Both the position numbers and the translations under genes were made by a program. The notes beneath the pieces were generated by a model. That model was not told where the DNA came from, made no database searches, and worked only from the letters and a program-made list of their open reading frames with translations. This document shows positions 42,016 through 51,109 of a stretch of 64,000 bases of DNA, in pieces. Numbering within the stretch: position 1 is the stretch's first letter; every line of letters begins with the position of its first letter. Source of the DNA: CANMIH01 sp049116335 (lineage in GTDB: Bacteria > Pseudomonadota > Alphaproteobacteria > Rhodobacterales > Rhodobacteraceae); NCBI GenBank assembly GCA_049116335.1, contig JAGDYZ010000012.1, forward strand, positions 248,001 through 312,000, written 5' to 3'.

Positions 42016-42582
42016 ATGAGCCAAAACAAACGCGCAGAACTGATTCACAAAGCGCTCTGGTTGTTCTACCGCAACGGGTTCCACGCCACTGGCATGGATC
42101 TTGTGGCCAAGGAAACCGGCGTTTCAAAAACGTCGATCTACAAACATTTCCGCACCAAAGAGGATCTGATCCTTGCGGTCCTGCGTCTGCGTGACGAAAA
42201 CTTTCGCAATATGCTGTTACGTGGGCTGGAGGACAAAGCAGCCAAACCCGAGGATCAGCTGTTGGCGCTGTTTGATGTGCTCAAGGACTGGTTCGAAGAA
42301 GACAGCTTTCAGGGCTGTATGTTCATCAAGGCCAGCGCGGAATTCCAGGAGGCCAACCATCCGATCAATGCACAGGCGATGGAACACAAACGCCTGTTGA
42401 AGGAGCATTTCACGGATGTCGCCCGCGCCGCGGGCTTTGCTGATCCCGAGGCGGTGGCCTGTCATCTTATGATCTTGAAAGAGGGCGCCATTGTCCTGGC
42501 GGCCATGTCGCACAGCTGTGTGCCTGCGGGCGACGCCAAAGAGGCCGCCCGACTGGTATTGGCGCATTCGCCGCGCATCTAG
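42016..42582 (+). CDS. TetR-family transcriptional regulator
   Basis: A 188-residue repressor with N-terminal HTH ATGMDLVAKETGVSKTSIYKHFRTKEDLILAVL (about residues 24-56) and a ligand domain in which FIKASAEFQEANHPINAQAMEHKRLLKEHF marks the TetR group that controls esterase/oxidoreductase genes in proteobacteria. Divergent from the PNPOx-hydrolase operon, with three operator-like repeats between; probably represses that operon and itself. AAGGA precedes the ATG. Its 3' end overlaps the convergent ProC-like gene by 4 bp. Confidence 0.9.
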   Translation: MSQNKRAELIHKALWLFYRNGFHATGMDLVAKETGVSKTSIYKHFRTKEDLILAVLRLRDENFRNMLLRGLEDKAAKPEDQLLALFDVLKDWFEEDSFQGCMFIKASAEFQEANHPINAQAMEHKRLLKEHFTDVARAAGFADPEAVACHLMILKEGAIVLAAMSHSCVPAGDAKEAARLVLAHSPRI

Positions 42583-43304
42583 GTCTTCAGGTTATCCAGT
42601 CCGGCGGTCAGGGCCTCGGACATACCGGATTGTTCCATGTGAATCCGCAGGCGTTGGTTATAGCCGCCGGGGGTATTCAACGCCTCGATCAAAGGGGCGC
42701 ATTCAGATCCCAGCAGGCTAGATCCCACCAGAACACGCAAAAAGGCCTCACCCTGTGCTGGATCGCTGCAGTGCTGTGCCAACCACTGCGCCGCCTGCCC
42801 CACAAGCGCCACCGCGGGTGACAGAACCGCCTGCGCGCTCAGATAAGCGTTTAACTCAGCTGTATCTTTCACCATAAACACCGTGTTGCGCGCGCCAAAC
42901 AGGGTTTCCAGCAAAGTTTGATCACCCAGGGCCATCAGAGGGGACCCGCCCTTGGCAATACCGGGGAAAGGCATGACCACAGCGGCGGCCCGAGCCGGTG
43001 CCGCAAGCTCTGCAACACGGTCCAGATCGGCACCGGACATAAAGCTGATTATCGCTTGGTCCGGGCGAAAACGAAGGTCGCGCAGAATATCCGCAGCATG
43101 TTCCGCCATCAGGCCGAGGAATACGATCTCCGCTCCGGCGACAACCTCGGCATTTTCCGCAACCCTTACCTCTTCTATCTCCGCCGCCAATGCGGAGGAT
43201 GTTGCCTCTGATCGGCGAGACACCAGAATCTCATGCCCCTGCCCGGCCAATCCACGCACCACTGCGGATGAAATCACGCCACAGCCCAAAAACCCCAGTT
43301 TCAT
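42579..43304 (-). CDS. NAD(P)-binding protein, pyrroline-5-carboxylate reductase-like
   Basis: The 241-residue protein has the N-terminal Rossmann motif MKLGFLGCGVISSAVVRGL and ProC-family segments (VFLGLMAEHAADIL, ISFMSGADLDRVAEL, VMPFPGIAKG). The C-terminal dimerisation domain is shorter and the sequence departs from canonical ProC, so it may be an imine or pyrroline reductase with a changed substrate. It follows the demethylase-like gene by one base (stop to start) and is cotranscribed with it. That pairing suggests metabolism of N-methylated proline derivatives; this is inference. Confidence 0.78.
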   Translation of the reverse strand: MKLGFLGCGVISSAVVRGLAGQGHEILVSRRSEATSSALAAEIEEVRVAENAEVVAGAEIVFLGLMAEHAADILRDLRFRPDQAIISFMSGADLDRVAELAAPARAAAVVMPFPGIAKGGSPLMALGDQTLLETLFGARNTVFMVKDTAELNAYLSAQAVLSPAVALVGQAAQWLAQHCSDPAQGEAFLRVLVGSSLLGSECAPLIEALNTPGGYNQRLRIHMEQSGMSEALTAGLDNLKT

Positions 43305-43305
43305 C

Positions 43306-45348
43306 TCAGATATCCTTCATCAACCGCAGGGCATCATAGATGGCCGCGTGGGTGTTGCGTGCGCTGACCGCATCGCCAATGCGGAACAATTGAAATTCGC
43401 TGTTTCCATCGCGAGTCACGTCTTGTGCCTCTCCCGCAATCAGCGCCTCGTAATCCACCGCGCCACCGTTTGACGACAGAGGTTTGAGATCAAAATACAG
43501 CTCATCCATGGGCAGGGTTCCATAGTTCACCACCACCTGATCATAGGTCTTTTGGCTGGTGAAATCGCTGTAATCCGTACCGATTGTCACACGCAGGCGA
43601 TTACCCTCCCGCGCCACCTCTGCCAGGCGGCGGGTGACGGTAAAGGTCACATCGCGCTGTTGCAGCTCTCGCATATAGGGAACAAGGTTCATCCCCATGA
43701 TATCCGGTGCAAACATGCGATCCGGTGTCATTACCTCAACCTTAGCCCCCGCTTTGGCGGCGATCTCAGCCGCCATCAATCCGGGGTGATCGCCACTCTC
43801 GTCATAGATCAGGATATCCGCCGCAGGCTTCACATCCCCCGAAATGATGTCCCAGGCCGTGACCACATGCGGCGCCTCTTTGCCCTCAAACAATTCCGTA
43901 TTGGGCAATCCCCCCGTGGCGACAATCACCACATCAGGGTCAAGCGCGGTGACATCCTCAACCTCAGCCCAGCTGTTGAACCGGAACTCAACATCGCGCG
44001 CGGCGCACTGCGCCATACGCCAGTCGATGATACTGATCATCTCGCGTTTCCGATCCAGCTGGGCTGTCAGGCGCACCTGCCCGCCGGGATCGGGCTGGGC
44101 CTCGAACACGGTCACGTTATGCCCCCGTTCAGCAGCCACCCGTGCCGCCTCAAGCCCCGCCGGGCCGGCCCCAACAATCACCACCTTTTTCGCCGCTGGT
44201 GCCGGGGGAATATCATGGGGCATGGTCAACTCTCGACCTGTCGCCGCATTGTGCATACACAGCGCCTCACCCGACTGATAAATCCTATCAAGACAATAGG
44301 TTGCGCCGACACAGGGGCGAATGTCATCTTCACGCCCTTCGGTAATCTTTTGCACGATATGCGGATCGGCCATATGCGCGCGGGTCATGCCCACCATATC
44401 CAAAAGTCCCGCCGCCACCGCATGACGGGCCGTTGCCACATCCGGGATTTTTGAGGCATGGAAGGTTGGCATGCCCGTGGCACGTTTAACCTCACCAGCA
44501 AAATCCAGATGCGGCGCGTTCTTCATACCCTGTACGGGGATGATGTCGGTCATCGCCGGATCCGTATGAATGCGCCCCCGGATCACGTTGAGGAAATCCA
44601 CCATGCCCGTGTCTGCGAGGCGTTTGGAGATCTCGATCCCCTCCTGCGGTGAAATCCCCCCTGCCTCAGCCTCATCCGCGGTATAGCGCAGCCCCACGAT
44701 GAAATCGTCGCCCACGCGTTTGCGCACCGCCGCCAGCACATCCAGCGGCATTTGCATCCGCGTTTCCAAGGTTGCACCGCCATAAGGCCCGTCCAGATCA
44801 TTGGTCAGCGGCGACCAGAACTGATCCAGCAGGTGGCCATAAACCTGAAGCTCGATTCCATCCATGCCCCCCGCTTTCATGCGCTCGGCAGCATCCGCAA
44901 AATCGTGGATGATCCGTTCGATATCCCAGTCCTCCGCCAGCTTGGGAAAGGCCCGGTGTGCCGGTTCGCGGTGTTTGGAGGAACTGACCGAGGGCAGCCA
45001 GTCGCCTTTGGCCCAGCCGGTGCGCCGCCCCAAATGGGTGAGCTGAATCATCACCGCACAGCCATGTTCATGACAGGCCTCAGTCAGACGTTGGATATGC
45101 GGCACCACCTCGTCTTTGTAGGCCAGAATGTTGTTGAACACCGGCGGGCTGTCTTTCGACACCGCCGCAGACCCGGCGGTCATGGCCAAGGCCACCCCCG
45201 CCTTGGCGCGTTCCGCATGATAGGCCGCATAACGGTCTTTCGGCATACCATCCTCAGGATAGGCCGGTTCATGGCTTGTGGTCATAATCCGGTTGCGCAG
45301 AGTCAGGTGTTTGAGCTGGTAGGGCTGCAAAAGCGGATCTGTTAACAT
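43306..45348 (-). CDS. TMADH-family flavoprotein, N-methylproline demethylase-like
   Basis: A 680-residue protein combining an old-yellow-enzyme FMN barrel (LTLRNRIMTTSHEPAY, MIQLTHLGRR, GGMDGIELQVYGHLLDQF), a Fe-S segment, and an FAD/NAD domain (VVIVGAGPAGLEAARVAAERG). Such proteins demethylate tertiary amines or reduce enoates; the sequence looks most like the stachydrine/N-methylproline demethylase group. In the Fe-S region Cys346, Cys352 and Cys364 are present, but the second of the four usual cysteines is Ala349 (CVGATYC). Start ATG 45348 follows GAGG; the frame to 45564 is non-coding. Divergent from a TetR gene. Confidence 0.85.
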   Translation of the reverse strand: MLTDPLLQPYQLKHLTLRNRIMTTSHEPAYPEDGMPKDRYAAYHAERAKAGVALAMTAGSAAVSKDSPPVFNNILAYKDEVVPHIQRLTEACHEHGCAVMIQLTHLGRRTGWAKGDWLPSVSSSKHREPAHRAFPKLAEDWDIERIIHDFADAAERMKAGGMDGIELQVYGHLLDQFWSPLTNDLDGPYGGATLETRMQMPLDVLAAVRKRVGDDFIVGLRYTADEAEAGGISPQEGIEISKRLADTGMVDFLNVIRGRIHTDPAMTDIIPVQGMKNAPHLDFAGEVKRATGMPTFHASKIPDVATARHAVAAGLLDMVGMTRAHMADPHIVQKITEGREDDIRPCVGATYCLDRIYQSGEALCMHNAATGRELTMPHDIPPAPAAKKVVIVGAGPAGLEAARVAAERGHNVTVFEAQPDPGGQVRLTAQLDRKREMISIIDWRMAQCAARDVEFRFNSWAEVEDVTALDPDVVIVATGGLPNTELFEGKEAPHVVTAWDIISGDVKPAADILIYDESGDHPGLMAAEIAAKAGAKVEVMTPDRMFAPDIMGMNLVPYMRELQQRDVTFTVTRRLAEVAREGNRLRVTIGTDYSDFTSQKTYDQVVVNYGTLPMDELYFDLKPLSSNGGAVDYEALIAGEAQDVTRDGNSEFQLFRIGDAVSARNTHAAIYDALRLMKDI

Positions 45349-45375
45349 AGGTGCCTCGCATAAACTGGGTTGCTT

Positions 45376-45408
45376 GACATATCTGTCTCCAGACTCGACA
45401 CTTGTGTC
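45376..45408. promoter_or_regulatory. Paired GACA-N4-TGTC operator-like sites
   Basis: GACATATCTGTC (45376-45387) and GACACTTGTGTC (45397-45408) are two imperfect palindromes with the same outer bases, starting 21 bp apart, that is two helical turns. They fill the short divergent gap between the demethylase-like gene and the TetR gene, so two TetR dimers could bind the same face. Confidence 0.6.
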
Positions 45409-45423
45409 AAGAAGGAAGTGATC

Positions 45424-46029
45424 ATGACCCAGGACGAGACAAATACCGAAGCCCGCTGGCTTGAGGCGGCGTATCAGATGCTGACCGAAAGTGGCGTGGA
45501 CGCGGTCAAGATCCTGCCCCTTGCCAAACGCGTTGGTCTGGCGCGCACCGGGTTCTATTGGCATTTCAAAGACCGGGATGCGCTTCTGGACGCCATGATC
45601 CGGCGCTGGGAAGACAAAAACACCGGCAATTTGATAGCCCGAACCGAAGCCTACGCGGAGTCCATTGCCGAGGCGATGTTCAACCTGTTTGACTGCTGGC
45701 TCGACAACGCTCTGTTTGACGGCCCTCTTGATCTCGCCATCCGCAATTGGGCCCGCAATGATCCGTCGTTACAGACCCGCCTAGATCAGGCCGACCAACG
45801 CCGTCTCAAGGCCATGACCCAAATCTTCACCCGGTTCGACTATCCCGACGCAGAAGCCAAAGTCAGAGCAATGACAATGCTCTACACCCAGATCGGCTAT
45901 CTTTCGATGCAGATCGATGAAAGCATGAACACACGGTTCGCGCTGATGCCCGACTATATCAAGGTGTTCACTGGAACGACGCCGACAGATCGGGAATTTG
46001 ACCGCTTCATGGCCCGTCACACACCCTGA
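45424..46029 (+). CDS. TetR-family transcriptional regulator
   Basis: A 201-residue TetR protein with HTH KILPLAKRVGLARTGFYWHFKDRDALLDAM (about residues 26-55) and a helical ligand domain. Divergent from the demethylase-like operon, with paired GACA-N4-TGTC sites between, it is the likely repressor of that operon and of itself. AAGGAAG precedes ATG 45424. It ends 6 bp before the convergent histidine kinase stop codon, with no terminator visible. Confidence 0.88.
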   Translation: MTQDETNTEARWLEAAYQMLTESGVDAVKILPLAKRVGLARTGFYWHFKDRDALLDAMIRRWEDKNTGNLIARTEAYAESIAEAMFNLFDCWLDNALFDGPLDLAIRNWARNDPSLQTRLDQADQRRLKAMTQIFTRFDYPDAEAKVRAMTMLYTQIGYLSMQIDESMNTRFALMPDYIKVFTGTTPTDREFDRFMARHTP

Positions 46030-46035
46030 CTGATC

Positions 46036-48540
46036 TTAGGCTGCACCCCGAAGCCCTTGTTCCAAATCGCCAACCAACCGATCCACCGCCGCAAGATGTT
46101 CGTGCACACATTCCTGCCATTCGTGATCTTTCAGCGCTTCGATGGCTTGGAAATGCTTTTGCAACTCACCTGCCCCCAGAACCGAGGCACAGCCTGCCAT
46201 GTCGTGAACCAGGGGTTTCAGCTCCTCTGAAAGATGCTGCGCCGCGTAAATCTGAGGCAGCACAACGCGCAAATCCTGCAGGAATTTCCCGAGGTTCTGT
46301 TCGTACACATCATCCCCCAAGAGCGCGCGTACATCCAGATCAGCGCCTTGATCCGGGGCTTCAGAGCCGCAATAGACCCCCAGAATACGATCGACTTCAG
46401 GCTGCAACAGGGGCTTGGTCAACATGTCGTCAAACCCGGCGTTGAGAATTCGAATACTGTCTTCAGGTGAGGCATGCGCCGTCAGCGCCAGAACGGGAAC
46501 ACCCGCCGATGCGCCGCCCTGCCCCCGCAACATGTGCAGCGCCTGAATACCGTCGATCTCTGGCATGCTGATATCCATCAGAACCAGATCAAACTTTTGG
46601 CGCCGCGCCAAATCAAGCGCCATCCGCGCGCCATCCGCTTCGACCGCCTCAATCCCGCGCGAACGCAGGGTCTCAGCCGCAATCATGCGGTTTATCTCAT
46701 TGTCATCCACCACAAGGATCACGCGACCGGACGACAGCGGCACAAGATCCGTTGGCATCGCCGCTTTGGGCGCATCCGCCACAGGCTCAAGCGGAAGACG
46801 GATCGCAAACAGGCTCCCTTCACCCTCAATGCTATCGACCGTAATCTCACCGCCCATTCCCTCCACCAGCCGTTTGGTGATCGGAAGCCCAAGACCAGTA
46901 CCTGCATTTTTGCGGTCATAGGCCGTGTCGATGGTGACAAAATCCTCAAAGATACGCGGCAGGTCCGCTTCTGGAATACCGATCCCGCTGTCATGCACCC
47001 GGCACTCAACCATACCGTCATTCAGGCGCTCAACCTCAAGCGAAATACAGCCATTTTCGGTGAATTTATTGGCATTGCCCAGCAAATTGACCAGACACTG
47101 GCGCAGCTGAGTTTCATCGCCAAGCACCCGCCCTAGATCCGGACTCAGAAGGTCCAGGGTGATTTTGTTGCCCTGACGCTCTGCTAGGGGTTTGGCGCTA
47201 AAGACAACCTCTTCGGCCACAGCAGCAAGCGAGAACGGCTCTTTGCGCACACTCTGACTGCCCCCCTCAAGCCGAGACAGATCCAGAACATCATTCACAT
47301 GGGACAACAACAGATCCCCGGATACCCGGATCGCTTCGAGAAACTGAAGTTGCCTGCTGCTTAGATTGTCGCGTTCAATCAGATCCAGAGACCCCAGAAT
47401 GCCGTTCAGAGGAGTGCGCATCTCATGGCTCATCACCGTCAAAAGATTGGTTTTTGCCGTTGCGGCGATTTCGGCCTCGTCCCGGGCGCGCGTCAATGTT
47501 TCTTCCGCTTCGACCTGTTGCGAAATATCCTTCAGAAAGGACACAAATACCGTCTGATCTCCGCTCTGGGCCACAGACAGCGACAGCTCAACCGGGAAAA
47601 CCTCTCCCGATTTACGCAGAGCTTCCAAACGCACACGACCTTTGCCCAGAACACGCTTGTGGCCTGTGCGAATGAACCGCTCCATACCTTGAAAATGCGC
47701 CTGCCGCAGATGGGCGGGCACAAGAAGATCCGCCATGAGACATCCCACGGCCTCATCTTCGGTATAGCCGAAAACCTGTTCCGCGGCGCCGTTGAACTCG
47801 ACAATGAAACCATCCTTATCGATCACAACAATAGCGTCGAGCGAGGAGGACACCATCGCCTCAAGCCGCGCGCGGTCAGCGTTGTGCTGCACGGCGAGCC
47901 TGCGCGCCCGCTGATACAACAGCCACAACAAGGCGGCCGAAACAACCAGTGCCGCGATGAGCGCAACCGTGGAAAGGGCAAGCCGAAAGAGCGTTTGAAA
48001 CACCTGCCGGCGTGTGGTGTCTTCGGCCAGCGCCGAGGCAGACACCCCTTCCAGCGACAGCGAGCGCATCTGCGATTCAAGCGAACTGACAGCGCGCCTC
48101 AAATAGGGCACCGCCGCCAATAGCTTTTCGTCGGTGCCGTCAATCAAGACCACACTTTCATCCAGAAAGTTACGATAGGCACGCAACCTGCGCCGCCCTT
48201 CGGTCGATGAGGCCAAGAACTCCTGAGCTTTGCTTTCGCTGACAGTGTCAAACCGGCTGTAAAAGACATCAAACCGCCGGCGCAGATCTGGCAAGGCGCC
48301 CTCGCCCACCCGTTCGACCGTTTCAAGCGCCACCCGCATGCGCAGGAGCTCAACCTCCATCTGCGCAATATTCCACTGCAAATTATCGGTAGAGGCGCTC
48401 GACAGGCTCCGAAGCTGCGTCACAACCGACCGCCCCAGAAGGAGTGTCTGGCTCAGAAAAAGGATGAGCAGAAAGCCCAGAACAACAAAGCGAAAGCCCT
48501 CGCGCGGAGACCGGGTCAAAGTGTCTATCCGGGTGTTCAC
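46036..48540 (-). CDS. Hybrid sensor histidine kinase (PAS, HisKA, HATPase, REC, Hpt)
   Basis: A membrane-bound hybrid kinase of 834 residues. TM1 is near residues 18-36 and TM2 near 186-208, with a helical periplasmic domain between. A PAS domain (SLDAIVVIDKDGFIVEFNGAA), HisKA with phosphorylated His372 (MSHEMRTPLNG), HATPase boxes (NLLGNANKFT, DSGIGIP, GTGLGL), a receiver with Asp656 (LVLMDISMPE) and Lys709, and a C-terminal Hpt with His779 (LVHDMAGCASVLGA) follow. I chose GTG 48540, which has AGGAGG upstream, over the longer frame to 48579. It probably passes phosphate to the divergent LuxR-type regulator. Confidence 0.94.
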   Translation of the reverse strand: MNTRIDTLTRSPREGFRFVVLGFLLILFLSQTLLLGRSVVTQLRSLSSASTDNLQWNIAQMEVELLRMRVALETVERVGEGALPDLRRRFDVFYSRFDTVSESKAQEFLASSTEGRRRLRAYRNFLDESVVLIDGTDEKLLAAVPYLRRAVSSLESQMRSLSLEGVSASALAEDTTRRQVFQTLFRLALSTVALIAALVVSAALLWLLYQRARRLAVQHNADRARLEAMVSSSLDAIVVIDKDGFIVEFNGAAEQVFGYTEDEAVGCLMADLLVPAHLRQAHFQGMERFIRTGHKRVLGKGRVRLEALRKSGEVFPVELSLSVAQSGDQTVFVSFLKDISQQVEAEETLTRARDEAEIAATAKTNLLTVMSHEMRTPLNGILGSLDLIERDNLSSRQLQFLEAIRVSGDLLLSHVNDVLDLSRLEGGSQSVRKEPFSLAAVAEEVVFSAKPLAERQGNKITLDLLSPDLGRVLGDETQLRQCLVNLLGNANKFTENGCISLEVERLNDGMVECRVHDSGIGIPEADLPRIFEDFVTIDTAYDRKNAGTGLGLPITKRLVEGMGGEITVDSIEGEGSLFAIRLPLEPVADAPKAAMPTDLVPLSSGRVILVVDDNEINRMIAAETLRSRGIEAVEADGARMALDLARRQKFDLVLMDISMPEIDGIQALHMLRGQGGASAGVPVLALTAHASPEDSIRILNAGFDDMLTKPLLQPEVDRILGVYCGSEAPDQGADLDVRALLGDDVYEQNLGKFLQDLRVVLPQIYAAQHLSEELKPLVHDMAGCASVLGAGELQKHFQAIEALKDHEWQECVHEHLAAVDRLVGDLEQGLRGAA

Positions 48541-48638
48541 CTGATGACTCCTCCTCTTTCGCTCAATCAAATTTGACACGCCCCCGCATTGAAACCATAT
48601 GAAATTAACCCCTAACTGGGAAATTGCGATTAAGGTGA

Positions 48639-48661
48639 CCCTATAACCCTTTGGTATAGGG
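48639..48661. promoter_or_regulatory. Inverted repeat in the kinase/regulator divergent promoter region
   Basis: CCCTATA (48639-48645) and TATAGGG (48655-48661) are perfectly inverted. GAATTC repeats just downstream (48671-48676 and 48680-48685). A binding site for the LuxR-type regulator next door is possible but not shown. Confidence 0.35.
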
Positions 48662-48761
48662 ACCCTGACCGAATTCAGCGAATTCGCAACTATTTTAACA
48701 ATTCCACCCCGTTCGTTGCGCGGTAGACTGATCGACAGAGTTAGTGTGTAGGGAGAAATTG

Positions 48762-49472
48762 ATGTCGTTTATGTCTTCGAAGAACCGCGTGGCCCAGGCA
48801 AACATTGTAACCTTTGGAGCGGCCACCATGGATAATGCCACCCGACCCAGCAATCAGATCACGGTCTTACTGGCCGACGATCATGAAATGGTGCGCGATA
48901 CCATTGCTGCCTTTCTTACATCTGGAGGTGACACACAGGTCACCACCGTCGCCGATTACCAAAGTGCGATGGCCTGCATTGCAGAAACAGGCGGATTTGA
49001 CCTCGTGTTGCTGGATTTCAACATGCCGGGCATGCAGGGGCTGGACGGCCTGCGCAACGCCCGCGAAAAGTTTCCAGATCAATCCTTTGCCATCCTAAGT
49101 GGCACCGCACCCGACCGGATTGCGCAGGAATCCGTTGAGGCGGGTGGTCTTGGATTTGTGCTCAAAACGCTGGGAGCAAAATCTCTGCTGAACGCCATTC
49201 GGTTTATGGCCTCGGGTGAGACCTATATTCCGGCAACCATGATGGGTGATGCGCAGAATGCTTCGCAAAATCCTCTGGCCCGGCAACTCAGCGGCCGTGA
49301 ATCCGAAGTTCTTGAGGCGCTGTGCCGTGGATTGTCCAACAAGGAAATCGCGCGCGAACTTGATCTGCAAGAGGTCACCATCAAGCTTCATGTGCGCACC
49401 CTCTGCCGCAAAATCGGTGCCAAAAATCGCACCCAGGCGGCGATGATCGCACGGGACGCAGGTCTTTTCTGA
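48762..49472 (+). CDS. LuxR/NarL-family response regulator
   Basis: A 236-residue two-domain regulator. The receiver (about residues 32-150) has DDHEMVRD, phospho-acceptor Asp85 in LVLLDFNMPG and Lys in FVLKTLG. The C-terminal LuxR HTH is LSGRESEVLEALCRGLSNKEIARELDLQEVTIKLHVRTLCRKI. It is divergent from the hybrid kinase, the normal arrangement for cognate partners; the Hpt of the kinase would phosphorylate Asp85. ATG 48762 follows GGGAG at good spacing; a GTG further upstream is in frame but unlikely. Confidence 0.93.
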   Translation: MSFMSSKNRVAQANIVTFGAATMDNATRPSNQITVLLADDHEMVRDTIAAFLTSGGDTQVTTVADYQSAMACIAETGGFDLVLLDFNMPGMQGLDGLRNAREKFPDQSFAILSGTAPDRIAQESVEAGGLGFVLKTLGAKSLLNAIRFMASGETYIPATMMGDAQNASQNPLARQLSGRESEVLEALCRGLSNKEIARELDLQEVTIKLHVRTLCRKIGAKNRTQAAMIARDAGLF

Positions 49473-49498
49473 GGTTTGACCACTCATTTCATGGAAAC

Positions 49499-49525
49499 AA
49501 AGGCGCCGCATCGGCGCCTTTTCTG
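49499..49525 (+). terminator. Rho-independent terminator of the response regulator gene
   Basis: AAAGGCGCC, loop GCATC, GGCGCCTTTT followed by CTG: a strong stem with a T-run, 27 bp after the stop codon. Confidence 0.88.
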
Positions 49526-49583
49526 TTGCTATGCAAGGTGATGACGCGGGCTCCCCGACCCGCGCGAACGCACCGAGACCCCA

Positions 49584-50911
49584 TCATGACCACCCCAGCC
49601 CCTGCACATCAACGCCCTGCGGGGCCGAGCGGTACAGCCCCGCCAGATCGATGGCCGGCGTCCCACTCCATTCCAGCGCCACGCGGTAAGCAGGCAGCGG
49701 ATGACAGACAAGCACCAGTTCAGCGTGGCTCACCACCCGTTCGATCTCTTGGCAGAAGATGTCTGGGAGATCCTGCGCCAGTTTCTGCATTTGGGCAGAT
49801 CCCGTACCGATCTCTGCACACAACTCCCGTCGTTTTCGATCCGAGGTGAGTGCCATGTCGTGACCATATAGCTCGACACCATCCGCGCTGAGCTGAGCCA
49901 TGATGTCGAAAACAGGGCTTTGGTGGAAATCATCGGTGCCCCAGAGGTGGGCCAACCCGAGCACACCAACCCGTTTGACCTTTGCGGCGCGAACCAACCG
50001 GAGCGCTTGCGTGACCTGTTCGACATGAGACAGCTCCAGATTTTCGAGAAGTGGCAGGCTCAGGCCATGCGCCGAAGCGGCCTGAGACAAAGTTTGGAGG
50101 CTTTCCGCGCACCGTCGTCCCCCCACTGCAAAGGCGCTATCGCGCGATGTGGTCTGGCTGTCACCTGGTGAAACCATCTCCATCACAAGCGGGCCGTTCA
50201 CCCCCAAAGCGCGGCACAACCGATTGATTTCATCATCAAAACACTTTGTAAGAACATCTCGGGCCGTGGCGGCATGCGCCACCATCTCAGCGGTTTCAAT
50301 GGTGGTGACACAGAGGTCTTCTTCGCCGGGGGCAAGAAGCCTGCGCATGATCCGTGCGGTACGTAGATCACTGGCGCCGATCACCGGACTGGTTCGTATC
50401 TCATTCCTTGGACGCACGGCATCATGGTCAGAAAAACTAGAGCTTACACTGATGCCGAAATCGCGCCCTGCCGTCTTGCGCGAGATCGCTTCGAGGATCG
50501 GCACCACCACCCCCAGCGTTGTCCCAGGCGGCACTGCGCAATGGACAGCAAAGACATGGAAGGCCTCCTTTTGGCAAAGCCCAACCGCCATGGCACGGGC
50601 CGCCTGTTCAAGACGACAGGTGTCCGGACTTCCATCGGATCGGACAGGCACCGCGATCGAGACAAAACTTACATCGGTTCCGCGCGCCTCAGTTCATCGC
50701 TTGAATTTTCTGAGCGCGCAGTACGCGTTCCACGAGCAAATCGGGACAGGCGGCTTTGACTAAAATCGACGCCAACCACGCGGTGGCCGCTGTGTGCCAT
50801 CCCGGTGGCCACATCGACACCGACCTGACCCAGACCTATGGCACTGATAGTAGGTTTCGCATCACATTTGGCTGCATTCACGCGCAGCGAGCGTGGGGAT
50901 TTCAACTCCAT
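49584..50911 (-). pseudogene. Frameshifted, degenerate GDP-mannose/UDP-glucose 6-dehydrogenase homologue (AlgD/Ugd family)
   Basis: Two reading frames together match AlgD-type nucleotide-sugar dehydrogenases. The first (to a TAA at 50669) gives the N-terminal Rossmann part (ISAIGLGQVGVDVATGMAHSGHRVVGVDF). The second resumes in another frame with TDVSFVSIAVPV and runs to 49584 (VPPGTTLGVVVPILE, IETAEMV, KVKRVGVLGLAHLWGTDDFHQSPVFDIM). About 20 residues normally found at the junction are missing. Catalytic features are also lost: the Lys in EMVKY is Ala, the Asn in DNAWHALK is absent, and FGGSCLPKD has become VGGRRCAES. The 5' end keeps an ATG with GAGGT upstream. It is probably a decaying paralogue. 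Confidence 0.82.
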
Positions 50912-51076
50912 GATCACACACCTCTGTTACTACCCCCTCAGGGTAAGGCACTGATCACAAAGTAATGAATCGGTATTGGGTCAGGAGGACATCGCGTTTT
51001 CGCGATTGAGCATCCCAAGGCGTAGGCCCCTATTCCAAAGGGGGCTCACCCTGTTCGCAGGCATATCTCACCCATG

Positions 51077-51103
51077 AAAAAGCCCCTCGCGTTGGAGGGG
51101 CTG
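51077..51103 (-). terminator. Terminator of the inositol operon
   Basis: On the minus strand CAGCCCCTC, loop CAACGC, GAGGGGCT then TTTTTC: a strong stem with T-run about 10 bp after the iolB stop codon. Confidence 0.88.
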
Positions 51104-51109
51104 AGACAG

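Noticed and set aside
48601..48720. Possible CtrA-type sites (TTAA-N7-TTAA) in the kinase/regulator gap
   Set aside because: TTAA occurs, but no pair has the required 7-base spacing.
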